64,000 nt of DNA from Mycobacterium sp. JS623 (lineage in GTDB: Bacteria > Actinomycetota > Actinomycetes > Mycobacteriales > Mycobacteriaceae): NCBI RefSeq assembly GCF_000328565.1, contig NC_019958.1, positions 62,001 through 126,000 of the forward strand. The letters run 5' to 3'. Within the stretch, counting starts at the first letter, position 1. The number at the start of each line of letters is the position of its first letter. Of the stretch, positions 15,189-23,293 are shown one piece after another. Under the pieces are notes generated by a model that saw only the letters and a program-made list of their open reading frames with translations, was not told the origin of the DNA and ran no database searches. The position numbers and the translations under genes were made by a program.

Positions 15189-16250
15189 CTACGAATGGAA
15201 CCGACGGAACTCCGCTCCCGACGACAACGCACTCACCTTAACCGTTTGCCCGCTCGACGGAGCCTCAAGCACCTGACCCCCGCCGAGATACACCTGAACG
15301 TGGCCCGGCGGACGCCCTGCGGAGGCGGGAAACACCAGGTCACCCGGCCGCGCTTGACTGCCGCCGACCGGCACACCGGCCGCGAATTGAGCCTCAGATG
15401 TCCGCGGGATCTCTACACCGAACATTTGCCCAGTGACGAAGCGTGACAGACCAGAGCAATCGAAGCCGACCTTGCGGTAATCGCCGGCGCGGTCAGCAGG
15501 GCCACCTCCGTCGGAGATGCCTTGCGTCGGACCGGTCATCGAGCCGCCACCCCAGGCGTAGGGAATGCCCAGAACGTTCTTGGCGATCGCGTTAAGCTTC
15601 GTCCCGTCCGCGCCACTGGCACTTCCCAACGCCAAACTGGCTGGGCCGCCGTCAAAACCATTGGAGGCGTTGGCCTTGGCCAACATGTTGTCCAGAACCT
15701 GGTTGCCGCCCGGCCCGCTGAGCATCTGTTGGAACGGCGCCGTCAAACCTGACAGTCCCTGCAACCCTTGCAGTGGTGAGGACAGCGCGCTCGGGATGGA
15801 TTGAGCGGCCTGAGTCAGGCTCGGGAGGATGCTCGACGCGGTCTGGTTCATTGGCATAGACGACTGGTACGGAGACGCGCCGGCCTTGGCTAGATCGGCG
15901 GCGGTCAGCCTGGGTGCGCCAGCGCCCCGCAGAGCATCGCCCGTTCCGCCGCGGCCGCCGCCCTTGAGCGGGTCCTGCGCGTCGGGGCCGCCGCGTACCC
16001 GGTTTCCGCTGGCCTCATCGGTGTCACCCATCGCGGACGACGCCTGGGCGCCGGTGCTGGATTGCGCAGCGCCTTTGCTGACGTTCTGACCGAAATCGGT
16101 CGTCATCGTGCCGGTCGCGGTCGAGAAGCCCGAACGGACCCCACCGTCAGCGGGCAGCGGTGCACCATTGATGCCGCCCAGTTTCTCGGCGGTGCCGCCA
16201 AAGACGCCGGCCGCCTCGGCCGGGTTCAGCGTGACGTTGCCTTCGGTCAT
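15189..16250 (-). CDS. NlpC/P60 peptidoglycan endopeptidase with ESX-like N-terminus
   Basis: The 353-residue protein ends in an NlpC/P60 domain: catalytic cysteine in VGFDCSGLSRFV, histidine in PPGHVQVYLGGG, and the usual RPGDLVFPAS between them. Such enzymes cut peptide cross-links in peptidoglycan. The first about 200 residues are Gly/Ala/Ser-rich and lack a classical signal peptide, so export by a type VII route is plausible. A wall hydrolase next to EccC-like proteins would suit secretion or conjugation through the envelope. Confidence 0.85.
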   Translation of the reverse strand: MTEGNVTLNPAEAAGVFGGTAEKLGGINGAPLPADGGVRSGFSTATGTMTTDFGQNVSKGAAQSSTGAQASSAMGDTDEASGNRVRGGPDAQDPLKGGGRGGTGDALRGAGAPRLTAADLAKAGASPYQSSMPMNQTASSILPSLTQAAQSIPSALSSPLQGLQGLSGLTAPFQQMLSGPGGNQVLDNMLAKANASNGFDGGPASLALGSASGADGTKLNAIAKNVLGIPYAWGGGSMTGPTQGISDGGGPADRAGDYRKVGFDCSGLSRFVTGQMFGVEIPRTSEAQFAAGVPVGGSQARPGDLVFPASAGRPPGHVQVYLGGGQVLEAPSSGQTVKVSALSSGAEFRRFHS

Positions 16251-16493
16251 GAGCAGCTCCCGAGCGTCGCATGCGATAGATGCGGCTTCACCGGTGCCGT
16301 AGGCCTGCGTCCCATCGCTCTCCCCTACCTGCCATTTCGGACAGTTCTCACCGCATTCTACGGGTGAACCGGCCCGTATCAGAGCCTCAGGCGGGGCATT
16401 GAGCCGAAATTCCGGGCCGCAGCCGGGCGTCTTGTTCCAAGGGCAGACCCCCGGGCAGTACCCGTCGCCCTGACGGCCTCCGCATAGGCGCGG

Positions 16494-17243
16494 CTACCGA
16501 TTCTTCTCCGGCGGCACAAGAGGCGTTCGGGCCGTAGAAGAGGTGCGGGCTTTGCGCGCGCCCACCGGCACCGCATGCACCCCATTGGCGGGCCCGACGC
16601 CTGCTGGATAGCCGCCCTCCTGCTCCAACCCGCCACCGCCGGACCCGCCCGCTGGGTAAGAGTGCAGATATCCCCTGCTCATCAGACCGTTAACCGCGGC
16701 ACCCCACCGGGCCAATTGGTCAGGGCACAGCAACGGGCCGGCCAGCTGGCGCTCGATGTGCGGACGCAACAACACGGTGCCGATGACGAGCACGACCGTG
16801 TTCATCGCCGCCCACGGAACGTCCAAGTCTTCGACGGTTTGCCCGACATCGGCGCGATGGCGCCACCGCGCGATTCCCATTTCGATCAACGTGTCGAAGA
16901 TCGCGGCCCCGAACGGAGTGTCGTCCACCAACGCGCGAGCGAGGTAGTCCGCCACGACGGTGTGCTTGGTCAAGAGCTGCATCACCTGCTCGCCGAAATC
17001 GTCGACCGTCACCGGTTCGGGCCCGGAGGCAAGCGCCTGGCGCAGCAGATCGGTCACGTGCCAATTGACCGCGTCAACCAAGTCGCCCTTGGTGCCGAAG
17101 TAGTGCTGGATCAATCCGACGGACACGCCGGCCCTCGCCGCCACCTCCCGAAGGGAGGTGGCTTCAACGCCTCGCGCGGCAAATTCCGCCAGCGCGGCAT
17201 CCCGGATCTTCCCGGGCTTGTCATCCGATGGCCAGCGCGTCAT
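16494..17243 (-). CDS. TetR-family transcriptional regulator
   Basis: The N-terminal helix-turn-helix is typical (IRDAALAEFAARGVEATS, then LREVAARAGVSVGLIQHYFG). Residues about 60-200 form the ligand-binding helical domain, and the C-terminus is an extra Gly-rich tail. The length of 249 is slightly above the family norm because of that tail. The target is unknown; TetR proteins usually control neighbouring or divergent genes, here possibly the DprA-like operon across a 302-bp gap. Confidence 0.88.
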   Translation of the reverse strand: MTRWPSDDKPGKIRDAALAEFAARGVEATSLREVAARAGVSVGLIQHYFGTKGDLVDAVNWHVTDLLRQALASGPEPVTVDDFGEQVMQLLTKHTVVADYLARALVDDTPFGAAIFDTLIEMGIARWRHRADVGQTVEDLDVPWAAMNTVVLVIGTVLLRPHIERQLAGPLLCPDQLARWGAAVNGLMSRGYLHSYPAGGSGGGGLEQEGGYPAGVGPANGVHAVPVGARKARTSSTARTPLVPPEKNR

Positions 17244-17545
17244 CCGTCCACCGATCCCACCCGAACCCGTTCCCGCGCTTGCATTCTAGCCGTGCGCGGA
17301 CGCCCGGTTCAGCGACTGACGCGACTGTTGGTTGATCATCACGATCTGCCTCACTTCTATGTGTTCCCGCCCCGCGGCAGCGCCGGCGCCCCCACAAACC
17401 GCGTGCCGGGAGTTCCCAGAACTTTCAACGCGCGAACGTCTCATCGCTCACCGGGGCGCGTTCGGCAATATGACGGTGCCGCGCGCTACCCTCCGACTAC
17501 GCAGGCGGTGATCGCCATCGCTGGCAGCGAGGAGGTGTGGGCACA
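17244..17545. other. Intergenic region between TetR and DprA-like genes
   Basis: This divergent gap should hold promoters for both genes. No supported gene or clear palindrome was found. Confidence 0.35.
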
Positions 17546-18457
17546 GTGAGATATCCGGCGGCCGCCACCGTCGTCGCTTTGATGCGCGATCTGCCCGAGA
17601 CGTTGAAGCTCGCCGACCTCGGCGAAACACTCCTCGACGCCGGCTCCGCTGACGCTCTGTGGGACGCACACGTCGGCGCCACGTTGATCGCCGTGCCCGG
17701 GACCGAACCCGACCGCGACACCGCTGCCCGCGACGTCGAGCACTGGCACGCCCGCGGCTGGGGCGTCTACACGGTCCTCGACGAGCAGTATCCCGATCGG
17801 GTCCGGGCCGCCCGCCGCCCACCAGCAGTACTGATGACCCAAGGCAGTCTCGTCGCTGATGACTACGGGGTCGCGATCGTCGGTTCCCGCAAGGCCTCGA
17901 CGGCCGCCCTGGGCTTCGCCGCCGACGTCGCGCGCGGCCTGGTCGACCACGAGGTCACTGTGGTGTCCGGCCTCGCCGAAGGCATCGACACGGCGGCGAT
18001 GACCGCAGCGATCAACCTCGGTGGTCGCGTCGTCGGGGTTATCGGCACCGGCATCGACCACGCCTATCCGGCGCCGAACACCGAGCTACAGGCCACGATC
18101 GCCGAACGCGGACTGATTGTGACTCAGTTTCTCCCAGGCTTCCGCGGAGCCCGGTGGGCTTTCCCCGCCCGGAACAAGACGATGAGCGCCTACGCGCGGG
18201 CGACGGTCATCGCAGAAGCCACCGAGCAGTCCGGGACCAAGCATCAAGCCCTCGAGGCCGTCGCCCACGGGCGCCGCCTCGTTCTGCACCGCACCGTCGC
18301 CGAAGGCACCACCTGGGGTCGAGCCCTGGCCGACCGGCCCGACGTGTTCGTGGTCGACAACGCCGGCGAGGCCATCGGTCAGCTGGAGCACATCGCAGCC
18401 GCCGAGCAGTCGGTCCGCAACCGCCTCGTGGCCGCTCAGTCGAGCATTGACTGGTGA
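17546..18457 (+). CDS. DprA/Smf-like (SLOG-fold) protein
   Basis: The product of about 303 residues contains the Rossmann-like DprA core: VAIVGSRKASTAALGFAADV, then VVSGLAEGIDTAAMTAAI and VVGVIGTGIDHAYP. Chromosomal DprA loads RecA on incoming DNA, but members of the wider SLOG superfamily are also linked to nucleotide-signal and conflict systems. It overlaps the next gene by GTGA, indicating a two-gene unit with a phosphoribosyltransferase. The start is taken at GTG 17546, 10 bases after GGAGG; a GTG at 17537 is too close to that site. The pairing suggests a defence or nucleotide-sensing role, which is inference. Confidence 0.8.
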   Translation: MRYPAAATVVALMRDLPETLKLADLGETLLDAGSADALWDAHVGATLIAVPGTEPDRDTAARDVEHWHARGWGVYTVLDEQYPDRVRAARRPPAVLMTQGSLVADDYGVAIVGSRKASTAALGFAADVARGLVDHEVTVVSGLAEGIDTAAMTAAINLGGRVVGVIGTGIDHAYPAPNTELQATIAERGLIVTQFLPGFRGARWAFPARNKTMSAYARATVIAEATEQSGTKHQALEAVAHGRRLVLHRTVAEGTTWGRALADRPDVFVVDNAGEAIGQLEHIAAAEQSVRNRLVAAQSSIDW

Positions 18458-19284
18458 CCGAGCGCGAGTCCGACGAGGTCCTGCGCCACGACATCGCCGT
18501 CGCACTCAGCCGAGTCGCCTACTTCCACAACATCGCCGCCCAAGGCCCGGGCGTCTGCCCGGTCTGCCACGGCCCCGCGCCCGGCCAGGGGCTGTGCTCA
18601 ACCTGCCTCACGACACAGGCGAACCTCCATGGCGCGACGTGTGACAGCACCTTCTTCCTCGCCTACGCCGACGGTTGGCACCCCGACGCGTGGTCCCAGA
18701 GCGCGCACACGATGCGCCAGTACAAGGCAGTCCATGCGCCGCAACAGTGCGTCGACGACGTCCACATGCTCACCTTCACCGCCACCTGGGTCCACGACCC
18801 CTGCATCCGCGCCGCCGAGCAGGGCCAGGAGTGGGACGTCGCCACCTACGTGCCCTCGAAACGAACTGGCCTGCATCCCGTCACCGGCGTCGCGCTCAAC
18901 ATCGCCCGCATCGCTGCCCAGAACACCGACGATGGCACACCCTCGCGGACCAAGCGGGTGTCCATCGCCTGCGGCCCCGTCCACGCACCCCGCGTCGCGA
19001 ACGTCGACCGCTTCACCGTGCCCGACGCCGTGCGGCCGGCCATCGAAGGCAAACGGGTGCTGCTCGTCGACGACACCTGGACCTCGGGCACCTCGATACA
19101 GTCCGCTGCTGCCGCCCTCAAGGCTGGAGGCGCGGCCTCCGTCACCGGACTATGCGTGGCGCGGTGGCTGAGCTGGCGCTGGGAACCCGACGTGCCGCTA
19201 CTCCAGAACGTCACCGCCGCGCCGTACGACCCGTTCCACTGCTTCGCGGGCACTCATCAGTGCCGGCTCCGCGCCAACCTTTGA
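18454..19284 (+). CDS. Zinc-ribbon phosphoribosyltransferase (ComF-like)
   Basis: The 276-residue product starts at a GTG overlapping the DprA-like stop. An N-terminal zinc ribbon (VCPVCHGPAPGQGLCSTC) is followed by a phosphoribosyltransferase domain with the PRPP loop RVLLVDDTWTSGTSIQSAA. ComF, the closest known architecture, acts with DprA in DNA uptake. Here both partners are adjacent and translationally coupled. The central region with conserved His/Tyr-rich segments (AHTMRQYKAVHAPQQC) is less familiar. A competence-type or a phage-defence role are both possible. Confidence 0.78.
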   Translation: MTERESDEVLRHDIAVALSRVAYFHNIAAQGPGVCPVCHGPAPGQGLCSTCLTTQANLHGATCDSTFFLAYADGWHPDAWSQSAHTMRQYKAVHAPQQCVDDVHMLTFTATWVHDPCIRAAEQGQEWDVATYVPSKRTGLHPVTGVALNIARIAAQNTDDGTPSRTKRVSIACGPVHAPRVANVDRFTVPDAVRPAIEGKRVLLVDDTWTSGTSIQSAAAALKAGGAASVTGLCVARWLSWRWEPDVPLLQNVTAAPYDPFHCFAGTHQCRLRANL

Positions 19285-19585
19285 CCGCTGGTGGGCCGCA
19301 CGCAGCGCGACGAAGGGAACCGGCCCTCTCGGTGGCCGATTCACTCCGTCCGCCGCCATCGACATCTGCTCTCCCGTGCCCGACGTAGCCATCTGCGTGG
19401 CCCACGCGGAACAGTTCGTCAACACCACGTTCAACACCGCTGAGAATCTCCAATGTGAGCGTCACAATCGTTCGCCGAACCACAAGCGGCCCAATGGAAG
19501 TCACCTATAGGTCGAACAGGGGCCGTCGGCGACGCCGCCGGCCGCGGGCTCTCCGATCTATCCTGGACGTGGGAGGGACGCGCAA
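19285..19585. other. Intergenic region, no gene supported
   Basis: The segment separates the phosphoribosyltransferase and MerR genes. A GGGAGGGA ribosome site for the MerR gene lies at its right end. No repeat or palindrome stands out. Confidence 0.35.
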
Positions 19586-20134
19586 ATGTCAGACCAACTG
19601 AGCTTCGAGGACGTCGACGCAGAAGTGTTCGACGCCGCATCCGGCGACGACGACACTCGGGGATGGCGAGGACCGGCCGCGTGCACGGTAGTCGGCATCA
19701 CTTACCGGCAACTCGACTACTGGGCACGTACTGACCTGGTCCGACCGTCCATCGCCACCGCTGCGGGATCCGGAAGCATTCGCCTGTACAGCTTCCGCGA
19801 CCTGCTCGTTCTGCGGGTCGTGAAGCGTCTGCTGGATGCAGGGATATCGCTGGCCAACATTCGTACCGCTGTGGAAGCGCTGCGCAACCGCGGAGTCACC
19901 GACCTGTCTGGGCTGACCCTTGTGTCCGACGGCGTCGGCATCTACGAATGCAGCAGCGCCAACGACGTCGTCGACCTACTCGCCGGTGGCCAGGGCGTCT
20001 TTGGCATAGCCGTCGGGGCCTCGCTTCCCGGCCTGCGGGAGGACCTCCGCCATGTCCCGTCAGAAGCCGTCACCGAGCAAAGTCAACCGCACGCTCACGA
20101 TGAGCTCGCCAAGCGGCGCAACCGCGTCGCCTAA
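19586..20134 (+). CDS. MerR-family regulator (Rv1828-like)
   Basis: The 182-residue protein has a winged-helix domain near residues 34-110 (VVGITYRQLDYWARTDLVRP, then SIRLYSFRDLLVLRVVK), very like the Rv1828 group of mycobacterial MerR proteins that lack metal-binding cysteines. The ATG at 19586 has GGGAGGGA upstream. Its end overlaps the next gene. The targets are unknown. Confidence 0.82.
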   Translation: MSDQLSFEDVDAEVFDAASGDDDTRGWRGPAACTVVGITYRQLDYWARTDLVRPSIATAAGSGSIRLYSFRDLLVLRVVKRLLDAGISLANIRTAVEALRNRGVTDLSGLTLVSDGVGIYECSSANDVVDLLAGGQGVFGIAVGASLPGLREDLRHVPSEAVTEQSQPHAHDELAKRRNRVA

Positions 20135-20672
20135 AGGCGGCCAGCCGGGAATGAGGCGGAGACGGTTCGCCAACGCGACCAGCGTGGCCGAGAACCATGC
20201 AACCGGGAAGCGAACCGCTGAAGCTCGGCGTTGCCCCGCATGCGGCCGGACTGCGGCGCTGATCAACGAGTACGACGCTCACGGCCGACGAATATGCCGC
20301 TGGGAAGCCTCAGGTAAGTGTCCGGGCACAGGCGCCGCCGCCGAATTGGCTGGCAAGATTGGCCGGCTGTTCGAGGTGATGCACAAGCGAGACGCCCCGC
20401 CCATGTCTTCCGCCGCCGCAGCAGCGGCGATCACCGCAAAAAGTGGTGTTCCCGTCAGCGCGGCGAGGCTCGAGGCACTGCGCTCGGGAGATAACGACGT
20501 GGCGGCAACGAACACGGAACTGGCTGCTATAGCAACGGGTTTCGGCGTGTCACCCACCTACCTCACCACTGCCGGCCCAACCCCCGACATCGACGCCCAG
20601 CTCGATCTCCTGCAAACGCTGCGCGACGCAAGTGTTCAGGGCCTCGTCCGCGAGACGCGCTCAGAATCTTGA
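20052..20672 (+). CDS. Zinc-ribbon plus EspR-like helix-turn-helix regulator
   Basis: The protein of up to 206 residues contains a zinc-ribbon-like segment (RRCPACGRTAALINEYD, then CRWEASGKCPG) and a C-terminal EspR-like domain (residues about 98-200): IGRLFEVMHKRD, VPVSAARLEALRSGDN, AIATGFGVSPTYLTTAG. EspR is the nucleoid-associated regulator of ESX-1 genes, so this one may control the ESX or toxin genes of the element. The start is uncertain: ATG 20052 has GGGAGG nine bases upstream but overlaps the MerR gene by 83 bp; ATG 20100 or 20151 are alternatives. The 3' end overlaps a convergent gene. Confidence 0.7.
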   Translation: MSRQKPSPSKVNRTLTMSSPSGATASPKGGQPGMRRRRFANATSVAENHATGKRTAEARRCPACGRTAALINEYDAHGRRICRWEASGKCPGTGAAAELAGKIGRLFEVMHKRDAPPMSSAAAAAAITAKSGVPVSAARLEALRSGDNDVAATNTELAAIATGFGVSPTYLTTAGPTPDIDAQLDLLQTLRDASVQGLVRETRSES

Positions 20673-21691
20673 TCCGGTCCGGGGTCAGCAAGGCCGACGT
20701 CTTCCTGCCGCGTCGCGCCGACGAAAGCAGGGCCGCCGGCGTCACACCGTCGTGTGCCGCGCGCCCTGGGGCGTACTGAGCGCGCCGTGCCGGCCTTCCG
20801 CGGCGGGTGGGTACGACGTTGGCAGCCCCTGCTCCCAGTCACCACGGTGGCGCCAGGATCAGACGGCGGAATGTACGTCGGGTCTTCCTGCTGTAGACGC
20901 TGCGAGACGTCTTCGGGCATCGATGAGCATGAATCGTCATCGACGTCGCCGGCGTGATCCGCTGCGGTGTCGGTGATGCCGACGGTTCTGACTACGGCTT
21001 GCCATCCGCCGTTGTTGGCCAGTTCGGTTGGTAGCCAGACATTCTTGGAGCCGTTGATCAGGTCGACCGCTTTGGGGTTGGCATCCGGGCCGAGATAGAT
21101 GCCGCCGCCGATCTGACGTTGGACGAGATCCGGCAGCGGAAGCAACCCGACGAGTTGCGCGGACTGGTCGTCGTCGAGCATCGACGGCGGTTGATCGAAG
21201 TAGTACCAGCTCGCGGCGCAGACACCGTAGAGCCCGGCGCCGAACTGCGCGTAGTTGACGTAGAGCTCCAGGAGTCTGGCGTCGGAAATGCTGAAGGCGA
21301 ATTCCGTCGCTAAGGCGGCCTCTATGGCCTTACGGAACGCTCCTCCGCCACGCCACAGGAAGATGTTCTTGACCAACTGCTGCGGGATGGTCGAGCCTCC
21401 GGGATCTTCCTGACCGCCCAGGTGGGCGCGGGCCCGGCCGATGAACGCCGCCAGGTCGAACGGTCCGGTGCGCGGGCCCAGGTTGATGTCTTCGTGGACG
21501 AGCACCGCGGCCAGGAAGCGGCGACTGATGTGGTCATTGGACACGAACTGGTACTGCGGTGACCCACGGTCGGCGAGCATGAACGCCGTCATGGGGGGCG
21601 TCACCCAGCGAAACGCCACGGAGAGCAACGCCGACGTAACCACCACGACGGCAACACATTTAGCGACCTTGGAGAACAAACAGAAGATCAT
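20636..21691 (-). CDS. Monofunctional peptidoglycan glycosyltransferase (GT51)
   Basis: The protein of about 351 residues has one N-terminal membrane helix (VAVVVVTSALLSVAFRWV) and the GT51 motifs: the catalytic-glutamate region VHEDINLGP, GGSTIPQQLVKNIFLW, and LLELYVNYAQFGAGLYGV. It polymerises lipid II outside the membrane. No transpeptidase domain follows, so it is an MtgA-like enzyme; the last about 100 residues are low-complexity and unrelated. Start ATG 21691 has AAGGG upstream. Together with the NlpC/P60 gene it could remodel the wall around a secretion or conjugation channel. Confidence 0.85.
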   Translation of the reverse strand: MIFCLFSKVAKCVAVVVVTSALLSVAFRWVTPPMTAFMLADRGSPQYQFVSNDHISRRFLAAVLVHEDINLGPRTGPFDLAAFIGRARAHLGGQEDPGGSTIPQQLVKNIFLWRGGGAFRKAIEAALATEFAFSISDARLLELYVNYAQFGAGLYGVCAASWYYFDQPPSMLDDDQSAQLVGLLPLPDLVQRQIGGGIYLGPDANPKAVDLINGSKNVWLPTELANNGGWQAVVRTVGITDTAADHAGDVDDDSCSSMPEDVSQRLQQEDPTYIPPSDPGATVVTGSRGCQRRTHPPRKAGTARSVRPRARGTRRCDAGGPAFVGATRQEDVGLADPGPDQDSERVSRTRP

Positions 21692-21849
21692 GAGGGGCCC
21701 TTTCGGGGATGACACTGTGAGGGATTAGGCCCGGTTGGACAGCATCGTCGAACACGGGCGGTGCAAAGCGCCCGCCGCGCTGGGTGCGTGCCGCCTTCCC
21801 CCTCACGAGGCGGCAGCGAGCCAGAGCGGCGGGCGCGATCGCAGCGGGT

Positions 21850-22170
21850 TTACACCCGGCAGCGCCAGCCGCTGGCGGTCTGGTTGACCGTCACGGCGAT
21901 CGCGTTCGGGTTGACCTGCTGGCGGCAGGCCTTGGCGACGTCGACGGTGACCAGGCCGAGGCGGGTCCCGCAGCGCCAGCCGTCCCACCGGTTGTTGATG
22001 TTGGTGGCCTGGCTCGGCGCCGCGGTGCCGCTGGAGACGTTGTTGGCGCAGTAGGTGGCGATGCTGACGCCGTAGTCGGCCGCGTTGGCCAGCGGCGATG
22101 CGGTGAGACCGACCCCAGCCAGGGCGGCGGAAGCGGCTACGGTCAGTGCTGCTGTGGTGAGTTTGTTCAT
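21850..22170 (-). CDS. Small secreted cysteine-containing protein
   Basis: The 106-residue product begins with a clear signal peptide (KLTTAALTVAASAALAGVG, cleavage likely after ANA). The mature part has four cysteines (ATYCANNV, GWRCGTR, AKACRQQ, GWRCRV), probably two disulphides. Start ATG 22170 was chosen because the signal peptide begins there; an upstream in-frame start would add a polar leader. The family was not recognised beyond similarity to small secreted actinobacterial proteins. Confidence 0.65.
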   Translation of the reverse strand: MNKLTTAALTVAASAALAGVGLTASPLANAADYGVSIATYCANNVSSGTAAPSQATNINNRWDGWRCGTRLGLVTVDVAKACRQQVNPNAIAVTVNQTASGWRCRV

Positions 22171-22213
22171 GAAATTGATTGAACGGCACCGCCGTTGGTT
22201 CCCGCGATCACCA

Positions 22214-22246
22214 TTTTGGGGGTCACCCAAAAGGGGGCCACCCAAA
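22214..22246 (-). terminator. Hairpin and direct repeat after the kinase operon
   Basis: TTTTGGG (22214-22220) and CCCAAAA (22226-22232) form a hairpin with a 5-base loop. The unit GGGGGYCACCCAAA occurs twice, at 22218-22231 and 22233-22246. It lies just after the last gene of the leftward two-component operon and before the secreted-protein gene, so it could end that transcript or act as a regulator site. Confidence 0.4.
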
Positions 22247-22261
22247 GGGGGGCACGGTGAG

Positions 22262-23293
22262 TCAGGTGATGCTGACCGACCCGTCGGCGCTCATCCGCAA
22301 TATTCGGCCCTCACCGTCGGCGTCGACGGCGACGATGCTGGCCAATCCGCTACGACCTGGCGGGGGCACCCGCACGGTGATCTCGCCGTCGACCGCGTGG
22401 CTCAACCATTGCGCGGCCAGGGCGCGGAACGCGGCCGCGCGGTCGGGGTGGCCGTCGAGGCCGTGGTCGTCGAACAAGTCGACGTCGACGCCGCGCGCAC
22501 GTGCAGCGCGGGCGGCGACCCGCAGTTCGGGCACGTCGAAGAACGGTGAACGTATCGAGTCGCGCAGCTGCTCGCCCAACAACACGATGTTCTCGGCCTC
22601 CTCGTCCGTTAGTGGTACATCGGAGGCCAGGCGCTCCAGCGACGGCCACGCATGTTCTTGCAACGTGTCTTGTTGACGCTGCCGCTCGGCGTCGCGCTCG
22701 AGGCTCGCGACGATGTCGGCGTGCGCGGCGGCTTCGCTGGCACGCACCTCGCGGACGTCGCGGGCGGCCGGGCGCATGATGCCGGCGAACGCGGTGGCCA
22801 TCGCCAGCACCGCGAGGTTGGGCAGACCCACCAGGAAACCGGTCCACGGGCCCTGACCCGTCCACTGGCCCCAGGCGGTCATGATGGCGGCCGCGGCCAC
22901 TTGAGCCACCCAGGCCATCTTGACGCGGCCACGCACACACAGGAATGCGCACAGCGCCACCCCGGCACCAAGGGCGTTGGTTTGGTTCGGGTTGGCGACG
23001 TGACCGGGGAGTGCCAGGCCGGTGATCAGCGCACCAACCGGCACTGTGGCCGCGGCCAGGGCCGCGGTGCGGCCGGGCATCGGATCGGTGCGGGTGGCCA
23101 TCAGCGTCGCGATGCCGCCGGCGACGATCACCACCGCCATGACTAGCCCCGGCAGGCTCGAGTTGTCGGCACCGTAATTGGGCAACGATGCCAAGGTGGC
23201 GGCAACGAACCCGCCGGCGACGACCTTGGCGGGCAGGGTGTGCAACCACAACAGCGTCGGAGCTGACAGGTCGTTCTCGTCACGGAAACTCAT
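22262..23293 (-). CDS. Membrane protein resembling a degenerate sensor kinase
   Basis: The 343-residue protein starts at ATG 23293, overlapping the kinase stop by ATGA. It has about five to six membrane helices in residues 15-170 (for example VVAGGFVAATLASLP, GLVMAVVIVAGGIATLMA), then a cytoplasmic helical region and a C-terminal fold with strands but no N-, G1- or G2-box typical of HATPase domains. The layout mirrors the adjacent kinase, so it may be a pseudokinase partner in the same signalling complex. No catalytic histidine context is evident. Confidence 0.65.
   Translation of the reverse strand: MSFRDENDLSAPTLLWLHTLPAKVVAGGFVAATLASLPNYGADNSSLPGLVMAVVIVAGGIATLMATRTDPMPGRTAALAAATVPVGALITGLALPGHVANPNQTNALGAGVALCAFLCVRGRVKMAWVAQVAAAAIMTAWGQWTGQGPWTGFLVGLPNLAVLAMATAFAGIMRPAARDVREVRASEAAAHADIVASLERDAERQRQQDTLQEHAWPSLERLASDVPLTDEEAENIVLLGEQLRDSIRSPFFDVPELRVAARAARARGVDVDLFDDHGLDGHPDRAAAFRALAAQWLSHAVDGEITVRVPPPGRSGLASIVAVDADGEGRILRMSADGSVSIT

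Noticed and set aside
19198..19437. Minus-strand frame of 79 codons after the phosphoribosyltransferase
   Set aside because: No ribosome site, overlaps the end of a well-supported gene and has an unlikely composition.
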